Assembly (NCBI RefSeq): GCF_018417535.1
Contig: NZ_CP070978.1
Coordinates: 2,108,001-2,172,000, forward strand
Direction: 5' to 3'
Length of the DNA: 64,000 bases
Source: Burkholderia pyrrocinia
Lineage (GTDB): Bacteria; Pseudomonadota; Gammaproteobacteria; Burkholderiales; Burkholderiaceae
Shown here: in pieces, positions 16,258 through 24,184 of the stretch
Numbering within the stretch: position 1 is the first letter of the stretch
Layout: each line of letters starts with the position of its first letter
Position numbers and translations under genes: made by a program
Notes under the pieces: model-generated
The model's input: only the letters and a program-made list of their open reading frames with translations
Databases searched by the model: none
Told to the model about the DNA's origin: nothing

Positions 16258-16803
16258 TGACCTGCCCGGGAATTTTCGGACCAGTTGAAACTTGAGAGAA
16301 TGGCTTCCTGAACGGTGAAAGGAAGTCATGAAGAAGAGCCGCTTTACCGAAGAACAGATGGTCACGATCCTGCGCGAGGCGGACAAGTCGCCGGTCGCGG
16401 AGGTCGCGAAGAAGCACGGAATCAGCGAACAGACGATCTACAACTGGCGGCAGCATTTCGGCGGCCTGGAGGCCGCTGACGTGAAGAGGTTGAAGCAGCT
16501 TGAGCAGGAAAATGCCCGGCTGAAGAAGATGTTGGCGGAGCGGGATCTCGAGTTGGACGTGATGAAGGAGATCAACGCAAAAAAATGCGTAAGCGCGTCC
16601 GCCCGCCGCCAGCAAGTTGCCTACGCGAAAGTACGGGGCTTGTCGGAGCGGCGTGCGTGCGCGCTGATTTCGGTCGCGCGATCAGCGCTGCATTACGAGT
16701 CGAGGCTTGCGGCACGTGACGCGCCGGTGCTGGCGGCAATGAGCATCCTGTCGGCCCAATATCCGCGCTACGGCTACCGTCGAATTCAGATATTTCTGGA
16801 ACG
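16258..16803 (+). mobile_element. IS3-family (IS407-like) remnant, 5' part only
   Basis: The left end TGACCTGCCCGGGAATTTTC starts at 16258 and is followed by orfA and the first part of orfB. Homology to transposase stops near 16803, where the sequence passes into an AbrB-like gene on the other strand. No right inverted repeat is present. The remnant cannot move by itself. Confidence 0.8.
16328..16803 (+). pseudogene. IS3-family transposase OrfA fused in frame to a truncated OrfB
   Basis: OrfA reads MKKSRFTEEQMVTILREADK, with the HTH (HGISEQTIYNWRQHFGGLEA) and a leucine zipper, up to VMKEINAKK. In relatives orfA stops here (typically ...KKW then stop) and orfB is entered by frameshifting. In this copy a seven-A run followed by TGCGTAAGC carries the frame directly into orfB (SARRQQVAYAKVRGLSERRA, YPRYGYRRIQIFLER). 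OrfB is then cut after about 60 residues, before any catalytic Asp or Glu. The open frame runs on to 16885 through non-IS sequence (HPWSANSLQRSS and so on). It is non-functional. Confidence 0.85.
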
Positions 16804-16917
16804 GCACCCTTGGTCCGCCAATTCTCTCCAGAGATCATCGGGAAGTTGCAGAACGCCGTCGCCGCTCCCATCAGGGGCATCCTGAATCTCAATGATCCAG
16901 CGCTTCGGGGTAGTCAC
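16803..16917 (-). pseudogene. N-terminal stump of an AbrB/MazE-type (SpoVT-AbrB fold) protein
   Basis: A GTG at 16917 with GGAG seven bases upstream starts MTTPKRWIIEIQDAPDGSGD, followed by GVLQLPDDLWREL. This is the beginning of a swapped-hairpin AbrB/MazE antitoxin-like domain (typically ...LPDELLEELGWKEGD). After about 37 residues the frame enters the truncated IS, and the remainder is missing. The protein was probably an antitoxin or transition-state-type regulator. Any toxin gene that followed has been deleted. The family call rests on this short segment. Confidence 0.6.
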
Positions 16918-17417
16918 TTCGTTTCTCCGCAAGATTTGTGGAACTGAGGGTGTTGACATCGCAGGGCAACTGAACCCCAGATACCAAGCGGGAAGCTCTG
17001 AACGCAATTGCATGCTACACCGGGTTCGACCTGCCGGCTGAGCGTCGACCTCGCCGCAAGTTCGTGCGGACGAGCTTCAGTCGCGAAGTGGCGGTTGCGT
17101 GCCTCCGCTGGGACGACACTGATGTGGCGTTGTCGATCGAACATTGTGTTAGCAGTCGTGGCAGACAAAAATTATCCGACTATTTCTTTTCGATCAATGC
17201 AGATCACTTCATTTGATCACGGAATGCAGTTTTTTATTCAAAGACAACTAATTGAGACCACGGACATCTTTTCTGAGAGACAACAACCACCCCTACCGTC
17301 GCCAGCCCTAGCCCCGCCCCGTACCGGCAATCGTCAAACCAACTGTACCGGTACTGTACAGAAAACCGTCGCTAAACTGACCTCCATCCCAGTCCAGAAC
17401 CGAATGGAGAATCCGCG
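16918..17417. other. Intergenic 500 bp between AbrB stump and LysE gene
   Basis: No supported gene. The part near 17160-17280 is distinctly AT-richer than its surroundings and could hold the former promoter of the AbrB-type gene. The last 100 bases should contain the promoter of the LysE exporter. The step to very high GC at about 17.35 kb looks like the border of the accessory segment. Confidence 0.45.
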
Positions 17418-18035
17418 ATGGAATTCCTCACCCTGAGCGCGCTGCCGGCCGGCATGCTGTTCGCGCTCGTCACGTCGATCACGCCCGGCCCCAATAACAC
17501 GATGCTGCTCGCATCCGGCGTCAATTTCGGCTTCCGCCGCACGATGCCGCACCTGTTCGGCATCAGCATCGGCGTCGCGATCCTGATGCTCTGCGTCGGC
17601 TTCGGCCTCGGCGAAGCGTTCAAGCGCCTGCCGCTGCTGTACACGATCCTCGAAGCCGCAAGCGTCGCGTACCTGCTGTACCTCGCGTGGCGCATCGGCA
17701 CATCGGGCGAAGTGAAGGCACACGGCGCCAAGCCGCGGCCGATGACGTTCATCGAAGCCGCCGCGTTCCAGTGGGTCAACCCGAAAGCCTGGATGATGGT
17801 GCTAACCGCCGCGACGACGGTCCGCCTGTCCGCCGACTACGGAATGAACGCCGCGTGGATGGCCGTCGTGTTCATCCTGATCGGCTTTCCGTGCATCTGC
17901 CTGTGGGCAGCGTTCGGCCTCGGCCTGCGCCGCTTCCTGTCGAACCAACGCGCGTTGCGCATCTTCAACGTGACGATGGCCGTACTGCTGATCCTGTCGC
18001 TGTACCCGCTCGTCGCGCACCTGCTGCCGCAGTGA
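17418..18035 (+). CDS. LysE/RhtB-family amino-acid exporter
   Basis: A 205-residue inner-membrane protein with about six helices. The LysE/RhtB signature SITPGPNNTMLLASGVNFGF sits at residues 19-38 and the second conserved loop FQWVNPKAWMMVLTA at about 118-132. Members export amino acids, homoserine lactones or related metabolites. Its substrate is not evident from context. The start ATG at 17418 follows GGAGAATCCGCG. It is the first gene after the IS-rich region and has typical Burkholderia codon use. Confidence 0.9.
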   Translation: MEFLTLSALPAGMLFALVTSITPGPNNTMLLASGVNFGFRRTMPHLFGISIGVAILMLCVGFGLGEAFKRLPLLYTILEAASVAYLLYLAWRIGTSGEVKAHGAKPRPMTFIEAAAFQWVNPKAWMMVLTAATTVRLSADYGMNAAWMAVVFILIGFPCICLWAAFGLGLRRFLSNQRALRIFNVTMAVLLILSLYPLVAHLLPQ

Positions 18036-18143
18036 GCGCTCACAGCGCGCCCGTTGAGATTCATGCGAGGCAGGCGTACCCTTTTGGTACGGGCGCGCGC
18101 AGCCGGTTCGCCGGTTGTGCCGCTGCTGCCGGGAGACAAGCCG

Positions 18144-18392
18144 ATGAAGCCATTCCTGAGGACGGGCGAGCATATCGAGGGGATGCACTGGATCGCCGAG
18201 TATCACCCGCTCACGCACGACATCCTCGTGCTGCGCGACAACATCGAAGTCGGCACTTACTGCGCGCCGCCCACGCTGTTCGGCGACGAGGAAGAGATGG
18301 GCGCCGCGAACCTCGCCGATCATCGCAGCCGGGAGGCCGCGCTGCGCGCGTATCTGCGCAACTTCGTCAAGGAACACGACGCGGAAGAATAG
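18144..18392 (+). CDS. Conserved-type hypothetical protein, 82 aa
   Basis: A small acidic protein beginning MKPFLRTGEHIEGMHWIAEY and ending LRNFVKEHDAEE. GGGAG stands eight bases before the ATG at 18144; an upstream in-frame extension is Arg-rich and unlikely to be real. There is no signal peptide or membrane segment. I do not recognise a named domain. It is on the same strand as the LysE gene, 108 bases after it, and is followed by a double hairpin. Confidence 0.65.
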   Translation: MKPFLRTGEHIEGMHWIAEYHPLTHDILVLRDNIEVGTYCAPPTLFGDEEEMGAANLADHRSREAALRAYLRNFVKEHDAEE

Positions 18393-18440
18393 CGGCGCGA
18401 AGGGCGCCGCTCACGGAGCGGCCGGTGCATCGCACCGGCC
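18391..18440. terminator. Two consecutive hairpins between convergent genes
   Basis: AGCGGCGC/GCGCCGCT (18391-18411) and GGCCGGTGC/GCACCGGCC with a three-base loop (18420-18440). They lie between the stops of the 82-aa gene and pcaK and probably terminate both transcripts. No clear T-run follows. Confidence 0.65.
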
Positions 18441-18450
18441 CGCGCTTCGC

Positions 18451-19809
18451 TCAATGCCCGAGCGACTCGATCTTGCCTGCCGGCTGCGCGACGCCATGCG
18501 GCCGCGCCATCTGCTTGATCAGCAGCGCGACGCACGCGAGCACGCCCGCGACGGCGATCGTCGCGAACACGCCCGCGAACGTGAAGTGCCGGCGCGTCAG
18601 TTCCGCGACGAGGAACGACCCCGCGATCCCGCCGAAGCGGCCGACGCCGAGCATCCACGCGACACCCGTGCCGCGCCCCTCGGTCGGATAGAACGCGGCG
18701 GCGAGCGCCGGCATCGAAGATTGCGCGGTGTTCATCAGCACGCCGGCCACGAATACGACCAGCACGAGCAGCCCGACGTTGCCGGCCGCCTGCCCGATCG
18801 CAACCACGCTGATCGCCGTCAGCGCGTAGCACACGGCGATCACGCGGTTCGCATTGAAACGGTCCATCAGCACGCCGCACAGCACGGCACCCACGCCGCC
18901 GAGCGGGAACAACGCCGAAATCAGCGTCGCGCTCTTCGGCGTCAGGCCGGCATCCTTCAGCAGGATCGGCATCCAGTTGATCGACGCGTAGAAGATCACG
19001 AGGCCCATGAAGTACGCGATCCACAGCATCACGGAGCCGACGATGTACGAGCGCGACAGCACGACGCCGAGCCCCTTGCTGCCCGTCTGCGGCGCGGCTT
19101 CGGTCATCGCGAACGCGCCGGCGTTCAGCGCGTCGCGCGAGATGCGCGCGAGCGTTGCGCGGATCTTGTCGACAGCCTGGCCGCTCGCGACCATGAAGCG
19201 CACCGATTCCGGCATCTTCAGCAGCAACAGCACGCCGAGCAGCAGCGGCGTCACGCCGCCGAGCATCAGCACGCTGCGCCAGCCGAAATGCGGAATCATC
19301 CACGCGGCCAGGAAACCGCCGAACGCGGCGCCAAGCGGGAAGCCGCAGAACATCAGGTTGATCACGGTCGCGCGGCGCTTGTCCGGGCAGAACTCGCCCA
19401 TCATCGTGACCGCGTTCGGCATCGCCGCGCCAAGCCCGACACCGGTGACGAAACGCAGGATCGTCAGGTGTCCGATGGTCGTGGAGAATGCCGAAAAGAG
19501 ACACGCGACCCCGAACAGGAATACCGAGCCGAGCAGCAGCGAGCGGCGCCCGAGCCGGTCGGACAGCGGGCCCGACACAAGTGCGCCGCACGCGAGGCCG
19601 AACAGCGCGGCGCTCAGCACGGGCGCGAGATCGGGCTTGGTCAGGTTCCATTCGCCGAGCAGCGACGGCGCAATGAAGCCGATCGCGGCCGTATCGAAGC
19701 CGTCGAGCAGCACGATCACGAAACACATGAGGAACACGAGCCACTGAAAGCCGCCGAACGGCTGCTCGTTGATGAAGGTCTGGACATCGACCACGGGTGC
19801 GCGATTCAT
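18451..19809 (-). CDS. pcaK: 4-Hydroxybenzoate/protocatechuate MFS transporter (aromatic acid:H+ symporter)
   Basis: A 452-residue, twelve-helix inner-membrane importer of the AAHS family. It has the helix-1 motif LLDGFDTAAIGFIAPSL (DGxD), the loop 2-3 motif GPLSDRLGRRSLLLGSV, and a second DR in VLMDRFNANR. GGAG is seven bases before the ATG at 19809; the longer frame has no ribosome site. It follows pcaC by 201 bases, downstream of the pca operon on the same strand, and would bring in the 4-hydroxybenzoate or protocatechuate used by PobA and the pca enzymes. Confidence 0.88.
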   Translation of the reverse strand: MNRAPVVDVQTFINEQPFGGFQWLVFLMCFVIVLLDGFDTAAIGFIAPSLLGEWNLTKPDLAPVLSAALFGLACGALVSGPLSDRLGRRSLLLGSVFLFGVACLFSAFSTTIGHLTILRFVTGVGLGAAMPNAVTMMGEFCPDKRRATVINLMFCGFPLGAAFGGFLAAWMIPHFGWRSVLMLGGVTPLLLGVLLLLKMPESVRFMVASGQAVDKIRATLARISRDALNAGAFAMTEAAPQTGSKGLGVVLSRSYIVGSVMLWIAYFMGLVIFYASINWMPILLKDAGLTPKSATLISALFPLGGVGAVLCGVLMDRFNANRVIAVCYALTAISVVAIGQAAGNVGLLVLVVFVAGVLMNTAQSSMPALAAAFYPTEGRGTGVAWMLGVGRFGGIAGSFLVAELTRRHFTFAGVFATIAVAGVLACVALLIKQMARPHGVAQPAGKIESLGH

Positions 19810-20010
19810 CGCGAGTCTCCTGAATATATATATGAGCAATACGGCATGGCAGCCGCGCCCTTCCTTTGTTCGCCCACCGGCCATCCGGTGTGCCGCGCGC
19901 CGATGCTCTGCCGGCGCGTTCATCGATCCCGTCGTCGACGGCCCGCTTGCGACAGCAGGCCACGCGATCGGTTGCGGCCGCCCTCAGCCGGCCGCACCTG
20001 ACCGGCCGTC

Positions 20011-20397
20011 CTAGGCCGCCCCGTCCTGTTCCTTGAAGATCTTGTCCGCGAGATGGAACGCGGAATTCGCAGCCGGCACGCCGCAATAGATCGCGGTCTG
20101 CAGCAGCACTTCCTTGATCTCGTCGCGCGTCACGCCGTTGTTGCGCGCGGCACGCAGATGCAGCGCCAGTTCCTCGCCACGGTTCAGCGCCACCATCATC
20201 GCGATGGTCAGCAGGCTGCGCGTATGGCGCGGCAGGCCGTCGCGCGTCCAGATCTCGCCCCATGCATAGCGCGTGATCAGGTTCTGGAATTCGTCGGTCA
20301 CCTCGGTGCGGTTCTCGAGCGAACGGTCGACGTGCGCGTCGCCGAGCACCGCGCGACGCACCTTCATCCCGGCTTCGTAACGTTCCCGGTCGTCCAT
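20011..20397 (-). CDS. pcaC: 4-Carboxymuconolactone decarboxylase
   Basis: A 128-residue protein of the CMD family. It starts MDDRERYEAGMKVRRAVLGD and carries RYAWGEIWTRDGLPRHTRSL, AMMVALNRGEELALHLRAA and NNGVTRDEIKEVLLQTAIYC. It converts gamma-carboxymuconolactone to 3-oxoadipate enol-lactone, the step between PcaB and PcaD. It starts ten bases after the pcaD stop, with a GAGG site at that stop. In many bacteria pcaC is fused to pcaD (pcaL); here the two are separate. Confidence 0.95.
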   Translation of the reverse strand: MDDRERYEAGMKVRRAVLGDAHVDRSLENRTEVTDEFQNLITRYAWGEIWTRDGLPRHTRSLLTIAMMVALNRGEELALHLRAARNNGVTRDEIKEVLLQTAIYCGVPAANSAFHLADKIFKEQDGAA

Positions 20398-20407
20398 CGC
20401 CGGTGCC

Positions 20408-21193
20408 TCACGCGGTCAGGAAATCGAGCAGCGCGCGGTTGAAGCCGCCGGTGCACTCGATGTTCGAAATATGCGCGGCGTCGAATTCGACGTGGAGCGC
20501 ACCGGGAATCGCCGCGGCAAGTGCACGACCCTGGTCGGGCGGCGTCGACATGTCTTTCGCGCCGGTCACGACGAGCACCGGCAGCGCGATGCCCTTCACC
20601 TCTTCGCGCAGGTCGGCCGCGTTCAGCGCGTCGCAGTTCGCCGCATAGCCGTCCTTGTCGGTATGCACGAAGGTGTCGCGGATCGCGTCGAACAGGCGCG
20701 GCTCGCGTTCGACGAACGCGTCGGTGAACCAGCGCGGCAGCACGGCGTCGGCGAGCGCGGCCATCCCTTCGGCGCGCGCCTTCTGCGCACGCGGCACCCA
20801 CACTTCCGGCGAGCCGATCTTCGCGGCGGTGTTCGACAGCACCGCGCGAACGATGCGCGACGGGTAACGCGCGGCCAGCGCGGCGCCCGTCAGCCCGCCC
20901 ATCGAGATCCCGCAGAAATGCGCGCGCGCGATGCCGACGTGGTCGAGCAGGCCGATCACGTCGCCGGCGAGCTGGTCGATCGTGTACGAACCGGCCGGCG
21001 CATCGGAATGGCCGTGGCCGCGCGTGTCGTAGCGCAGGATGTTGACGTGCTGCGTGAGCGGACGGATCTGCGGCGCCCACATCTGCAGGTCGGCGCCGAG
21101 CGAGTTCGAGAAGACGAGCCACGGCGCGTCGTCGCGCGCGGCACGGTCGATCCGGTAATGCAGTTTCACGCCGTTGACAGTGGCGAAAGGCAT
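20408..21193 (-). CDS. pcaD: 3-Oxoadipate enol-lactonase
   Basis: A 261-residue alpha/beta hydrolase that opens 3-oxoadipate enol-lactone to 3-oxoadipate. The nucleophile elbow is FCGISMGGLTG (G-x-S-x-G). Catalytic Asp and His are expected in VTGAKDMSTPP and DAAHISNIE. The ATG at 21193 has GGAG seven bases upstream and overlaps the pcaB stop by one base (TGATG), indicating translational coupling. It starts MPFATVNGVKLHYRIDRAA. Confidence 0.95.
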   Translation of the reverse strand: MPFATVNGVKLHYRIDRAARDDAPWLVFSNSLGADLQMWAPQIRPLTQHVNILRYDTRGHGHSDAPAGSYTIDQLAGDVIGLLDHVGIARAHFCGISMGGLTGAALAARYPSRIVRAVLSNTAAKIGSPEVWVPRAQKARAEGMAALADAVLPRWFTDAFVEREPRLFDAIRDTFVHTDKDGYAANCDALNAADLREEVKGIALPVLVVTGAKDMSTPPDQGRALAAAIPGALHVEFDAAHISNIECTGGFNRALLDFLTA

Positions 21194-22566
21194 CAATGTT
21201 CTCCTGGTTGGGTCGTGCCCGCATGCAGCGCGAGCACGGCGTCGACATAGGCCTGCGCCTCGCCGACGTAATGTGCGGGATCGAGCAGCCGCGCGAGCGC
21301 GTCGCGCGACAGGTGGGCCGACACGGTCGCATCGGCGGCGAGCACGTCGAACAGCGTCGCGCCGGTGCGCACCGCTTCCTTCGATGCATGCTCAACGACG
21401 TGGTGCGCATCGAGCCGGCCGATCCGGTCGCCGAGCGCGAGCATCACGGCTTCGCCGAGAATCAGCCCGTGCGTCAGGTCGAGGTTCGCGGCAAGGCGTT
21501 CGGTGTTGACGTCGAGGCCCGCGACGATCTGCGCGATCTGCGCGAGCGCGCCGCCCGTCAGCCGCGCGAGGTCGGGCAGCGCATCCCATTCGGCCTGCCA
21601 GCCGCCGAGTGCGCGCTCGTGCTCCTGGACCATCCCCGCGAATACGGTCGCGACGAGGTTCGGCGCGCGGACGGCGGCGGTCAGCACGGCCGCGCAGCCG
21701 ACCGGGTTGCGCTTGTGCGGCATCGTCGACGAGCCGCCCTTGCCGGCGGCGGCCGGCTCGCCGAGTTCGCCGATTTCGGTCTGCATCTGCAGCGACACGT
21801 CGCGTGCGATCTTGCCGAGCGTGCCCGTCAGCATGCCGAAGCAAGACGCGGCTTCCGCGATGCGGTCGCGCTGCGTATGCCACGGCACGGCCGGCGCCGC
21901 GAGCTGCAGCTCGGCCGCGAGCGCGGCTGTCACGCCACGCGCGTGCTCGCGCAGGCTCGCGAGCGTGCCGGCCGCGCCGCCGAACTGCAGCACCAGTGCG
22001 CGCTCGCGCAATTCGGCAAAGCGCGCGCGATGGCGCAGCAGCGCATCGAGCCATTGGGCGAATTTCAGGCCGAGCGTGATCGGCAGTGCCTGCTGCAGCC
22101 AGGTGCGGCCGATCATCGGCGTCGCGCGATGCGTGCGCGCGAGCGCCGCGAGCGATGCGCACGTTTCGTCGAGCAGCGGCTCGAGCACGTCGAGCGTGTC
22201 GCGCAGCTGCAGCACGGTAGCGGTATCGATGATGTCCTGGCTCGTCGCGCCCCAGTGCACGAACTTCGCGGCCTCGGGGTCGTCGGCCTTCACTTGTGCG
22301 GTGAGCTGCTTGACGAGCGGAATCGCGAGATTGCCGCCGAGCGCCGCGCCATGCGCGAGCGCGTCGGCGTCGAGCCGGCCGGCATCGCACGCACGTTCGA
22401 TCGGCGCGACCGCGGCGGCGGGAATCACCTGCTGCGCGGCAAGCGCGCGAGCGAGCGCGGCCTCGACGTCGAGCATCCGCTGGATCGTCGCGCGCGGCGA
22501 CCAGATCCGGTTGAGCGGCTCGGTGCCGCAGATGAGGGAGGTCAGGCGGGCGCTGTCTTCGAGCAT
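21193..22566 (-). CDS. pcaB: 3-Carboxy-cis,cis-muconate cycloisomerase
   Basis: A 457-residue member of the fumarase/aspartase superfamily. It includes the signature GSSTMPHKRNPVGC, HWGATSQDIIDTATVLQLRD and GRTWLQQALPITLG. It lactonises 3-carboxymuconate, the PcaGH product, to gamma-carboxymuconolactone. I chose the ATG at 22566 (MLEDSARLTSLICGTEPLNR), the normal family start; a GTG 39 bases upstream adds MDNRRTPFPQSDA. The C-terminus overlaps pcaD. It follows pcaJ by 88 bases. Confidence 0.94.
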   Translation of the reverse strand: MLEDSARLTSLICGTEPLNRIWSPRATIQRMLDVEAALARALAAQQVIPAAAVAPIERACDAGRLDADALAHGAALGGNLAIPLVKQLTAQVKADDPEAAKFVHWGATSQDIIDTATVLQLRDTLDVLEPLLDETCASLAALARTHRATPMIGRTWLQQALPITLGLKFAQWLDALLRHRARFAELRERALVLQFGGAAGTLASLREHARGVTAALAAELQLAAPAVPWHTQRDRIAEAASCFGMLTGTLGKIARDVSLQMQTEIGELGEPAAAGKGGSSTMPHKRNPVGCAAVLTAAVRAPNLVATVFAGMVQEHERALGGWQAEWDALPDLARLTGGALAQIAQIVAGLDVNTERLAANLDLTHGLILGEAVMLALGDRIGRLDAHHVVEHASKEAVRTGATLFDVLAADATVSAHLSRDALARLLDPAHYVGEAQAYVDAVLALHAGTTQPGEH

Positions 22567-22654
22567 GGCATCAGATTGGGGAAACGGCGTGCGCCTATTG
22601 TCCACCCAAGCGTGCCGGCGTGCGCTCGACCGCGCGCGCCGGCACGCTTCCGGT

Positions 22655-23311
22655 TCAGGCGGCGGCCTTTTGCGTCGCGTCGATCAGCGGCACGCCGGTC
22701 AGCTTCTGCAGCTCGTCGAACGACAGGTCGGTGAAGATCTCGCTCACCGCAAGGCCGTCGGCCGTCACTTCGAGCACGGCGAGATCCGTATAGATGCGGC
22801 TCACGCATTGCACGCCGGTGACCGGATACGAACACTGCGCGACGATCTTGCTTTCGCCCTGCTTCGTCAGGTGCTCCATCATCACGAACACCTGCTTCGC
22901 GCCGATCGCGAGATCCATCGCGCCGCCGACGGCCGGGATCGCATCGGGCGCGCCCGTATGCCAGTTCGCGAGGTCGCCGTTCGCGGACACCTGGAACGCG
23001 CCGAGCACGCAGTAGTCGAGGTGGCCGCCGCGCATCATCGCGAACGAATCCGAGTGGTGGAAATACGCGCCGCCCGTGAGCAGCGTCACGTGCTGCTTGC
23101 CGGCGTTGATCAGTTCGTCGTCTTCCTCGCCGGGCGCGGGCGCGGGGCCCATGCCGAGCAGGCCGTTCTCGCTGTGCAGGAAGATTTCCTTGCTCGGGTC
23201 GAGGTGGTTCGCCACCAGCGTCGGCACGCCGATGCCGAGGTTCACGTACGCGCCTTCGGGGATGTCCTGGGCGACGCGCTTGGCCATTTCATCGCGGGTC
23301 AGTCGTTTCAT
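22655..23311 (-). CDS. pcaJ: 3-Oxoadipate CoA-transferase subunit B
   Basis: A 218-residue beta subunit. It contains YVNLGIGVPTLVANHL and the active-site region LHSENGLLGMGP with the CoA-ester-forming Glu in SENG. With PcaI it transfers CoA from succinyl-CoA to 3-oxoadipate. GGGAGATATCCAG precedes the ATG at 23311, 13 bases after the pcaI stop. The thiolase gene pcaF that finishes the pathway is not in the window. Confidence 0.95.
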   Translation of the reverse strand: MKRLTRDEMAKRVAQDIPEGAYVNLGIGVPTLVANHLDPSKEIFLHSENGLLGMGPAPAPGEEDDELINAGKQHVTLLTGGAYFHHSDSFAMMRGGHLDYCVLGAFQVSANGDLANWHTGAPDAIPAVGGAMDLAIGAKQVFVMMEHLTKQGESKIVAQCSYPVTGVQCVSRIYTDLAVLEVTADGLAVSEIFTDLSFDELQKLTGVPLIDATQKAAA

Positions 23312-23324
23312 CTGGATATCTCCC

Positions 23325-24041
23325 TCAAGCGGCTTGCGATGCAGCGTGTTCGGCGGCCAGCTCGGCCGCATGAGCGGCCTGCGGCACCTCGACGATGCGC
23401 TGAACGAAAATGCCCGGCGTCACGATGTGTTCCGGGTTCAGCGCGCCGAGCGGCACGACTTCCGACACCTGCACGATCGCGACCTTCGCGGCGCTGGCCA
23501 TGATCGGCCCGAAGTTGCGCGCGGTCTTGCGATACACGAGATTGCCCCAGCGATCGCCCTTGTACGCCTTCACGAACGCGAAATCGGCGTGGATCGGCGT
23601 TTCGAACACATACTGCTTGCCGTCGATCACGCGCGTTTCCTTGCCTTCCGCGAGCTTGGTGCCAAAGCCCGTCGGCGTGAAGAAGCCGCCGATGCCGGCG
23701 CCCGCCGCGCGGATGCGCTCCGCGAGGTTGCCCTGCGGCACGAGCTCCAGCTCGATCTCGCCTGCGCGGTACAGCCCGTCGAACACCTGCGAGTCGCTCT
23801 GGCGCGGGAACGAGCAGATGATCTTGCGCACCTGTTTCGCCTTGAGCAGCGCCGCCAGGCCCGTCTCGCCGTTGCCTGCGTTGTTGTTGACGATCGTCAG
23901 GTCGCGCGCGCCCTGCTCGATCAGCGCGTCGATCAGCTCGGACGGCATGCCGGCCGTGCCGAAGCCGCCGATCATGATTGTCGCGCCATCGTGGACGTCG
24001 GCAACCGCCGACTGAAGCGATTCGAAAATCTTGTTGACCAT
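23325..24041 (-). CDS. pcaI: 3-Oxoadipate CoA-transferase subunit A
   Basis: A 238-residue alpha subunit. The CoA-transferase signature DGATIMIGGFGTAGMPSELI and the glycine-rich GNGETGLAALLKAKQ, GAGIGGFFTPTGFGT and NFGPIMASAAK are present. It ends in an Ala/His-rich tail. It is the first gene of the pcaIJBDC group; the two operator-like boxes at 24141-24174 lie 100 bases upstream. It also serves 3-oxoadipate made by the maleylacetate reductase at 10.4 kb, if that is expressed. Confidence 0.95.
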   Translation of the reverse strand: MVNKIFESLQSAVADVHDGATIMIGGFGTAGMPSELIDALIEQGARDLTIVNNNAGNGETGLAALLKAKQVRKIICSFPRQSDSQVFDGLYRAGEIELELVPQGNLAERIRAAGAGIGGFFTPTGFGTKLAEGKETRVIDGKQYVFETPIHADFAFVKAYKGDRWGNLVYRKTARNFGPIMASAAKVAIVQVSEVVPLGALNPEHIVTPGIFVQRIVEVPQAAHAAELAAEHAASQAA

Positions 24042-24140
24042 GTCTCTTCCTGATACGAACCCGCGGCACGATGCGCGGCCTGTCGAGGGGACACGCGCGT
24101 GCCGCGTGCCGCGCCGGGGCCGATCTCGAGCCCGGCATTT

Positions 24141-24174
24141 GTTCGCTATTCGAACCTAGATTCGATTAGCGAAC
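24141..24174. promoter_or_regulatory. Pair of PcaR/IclR-type boxes upstream of pcaI
   Basis: Two 15-base elements, GTTCG-N5-CGAAC (24141-24155) and ATTCG-N5-CGAAC (24160-24174), separated by four bases and arranged symmetrically. The pattern resembles the GTTCG...CG.AC sites bound by PcaR/PcaU/PobR-type IclR regulators of 3-oxoadipate pathway operons. No IclR-family gene is in the window, so the regulator would act from elsewhere. Confidence 0.6.
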
Positions 24175-24184
24175 GATGGGCCGA

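Noticed and set aside
18320..20263. 647-codon minus-strand frame over pcaK
   Set aside because: Shadow frame; pcaK in the neighbouring frame has all MFS motifs.
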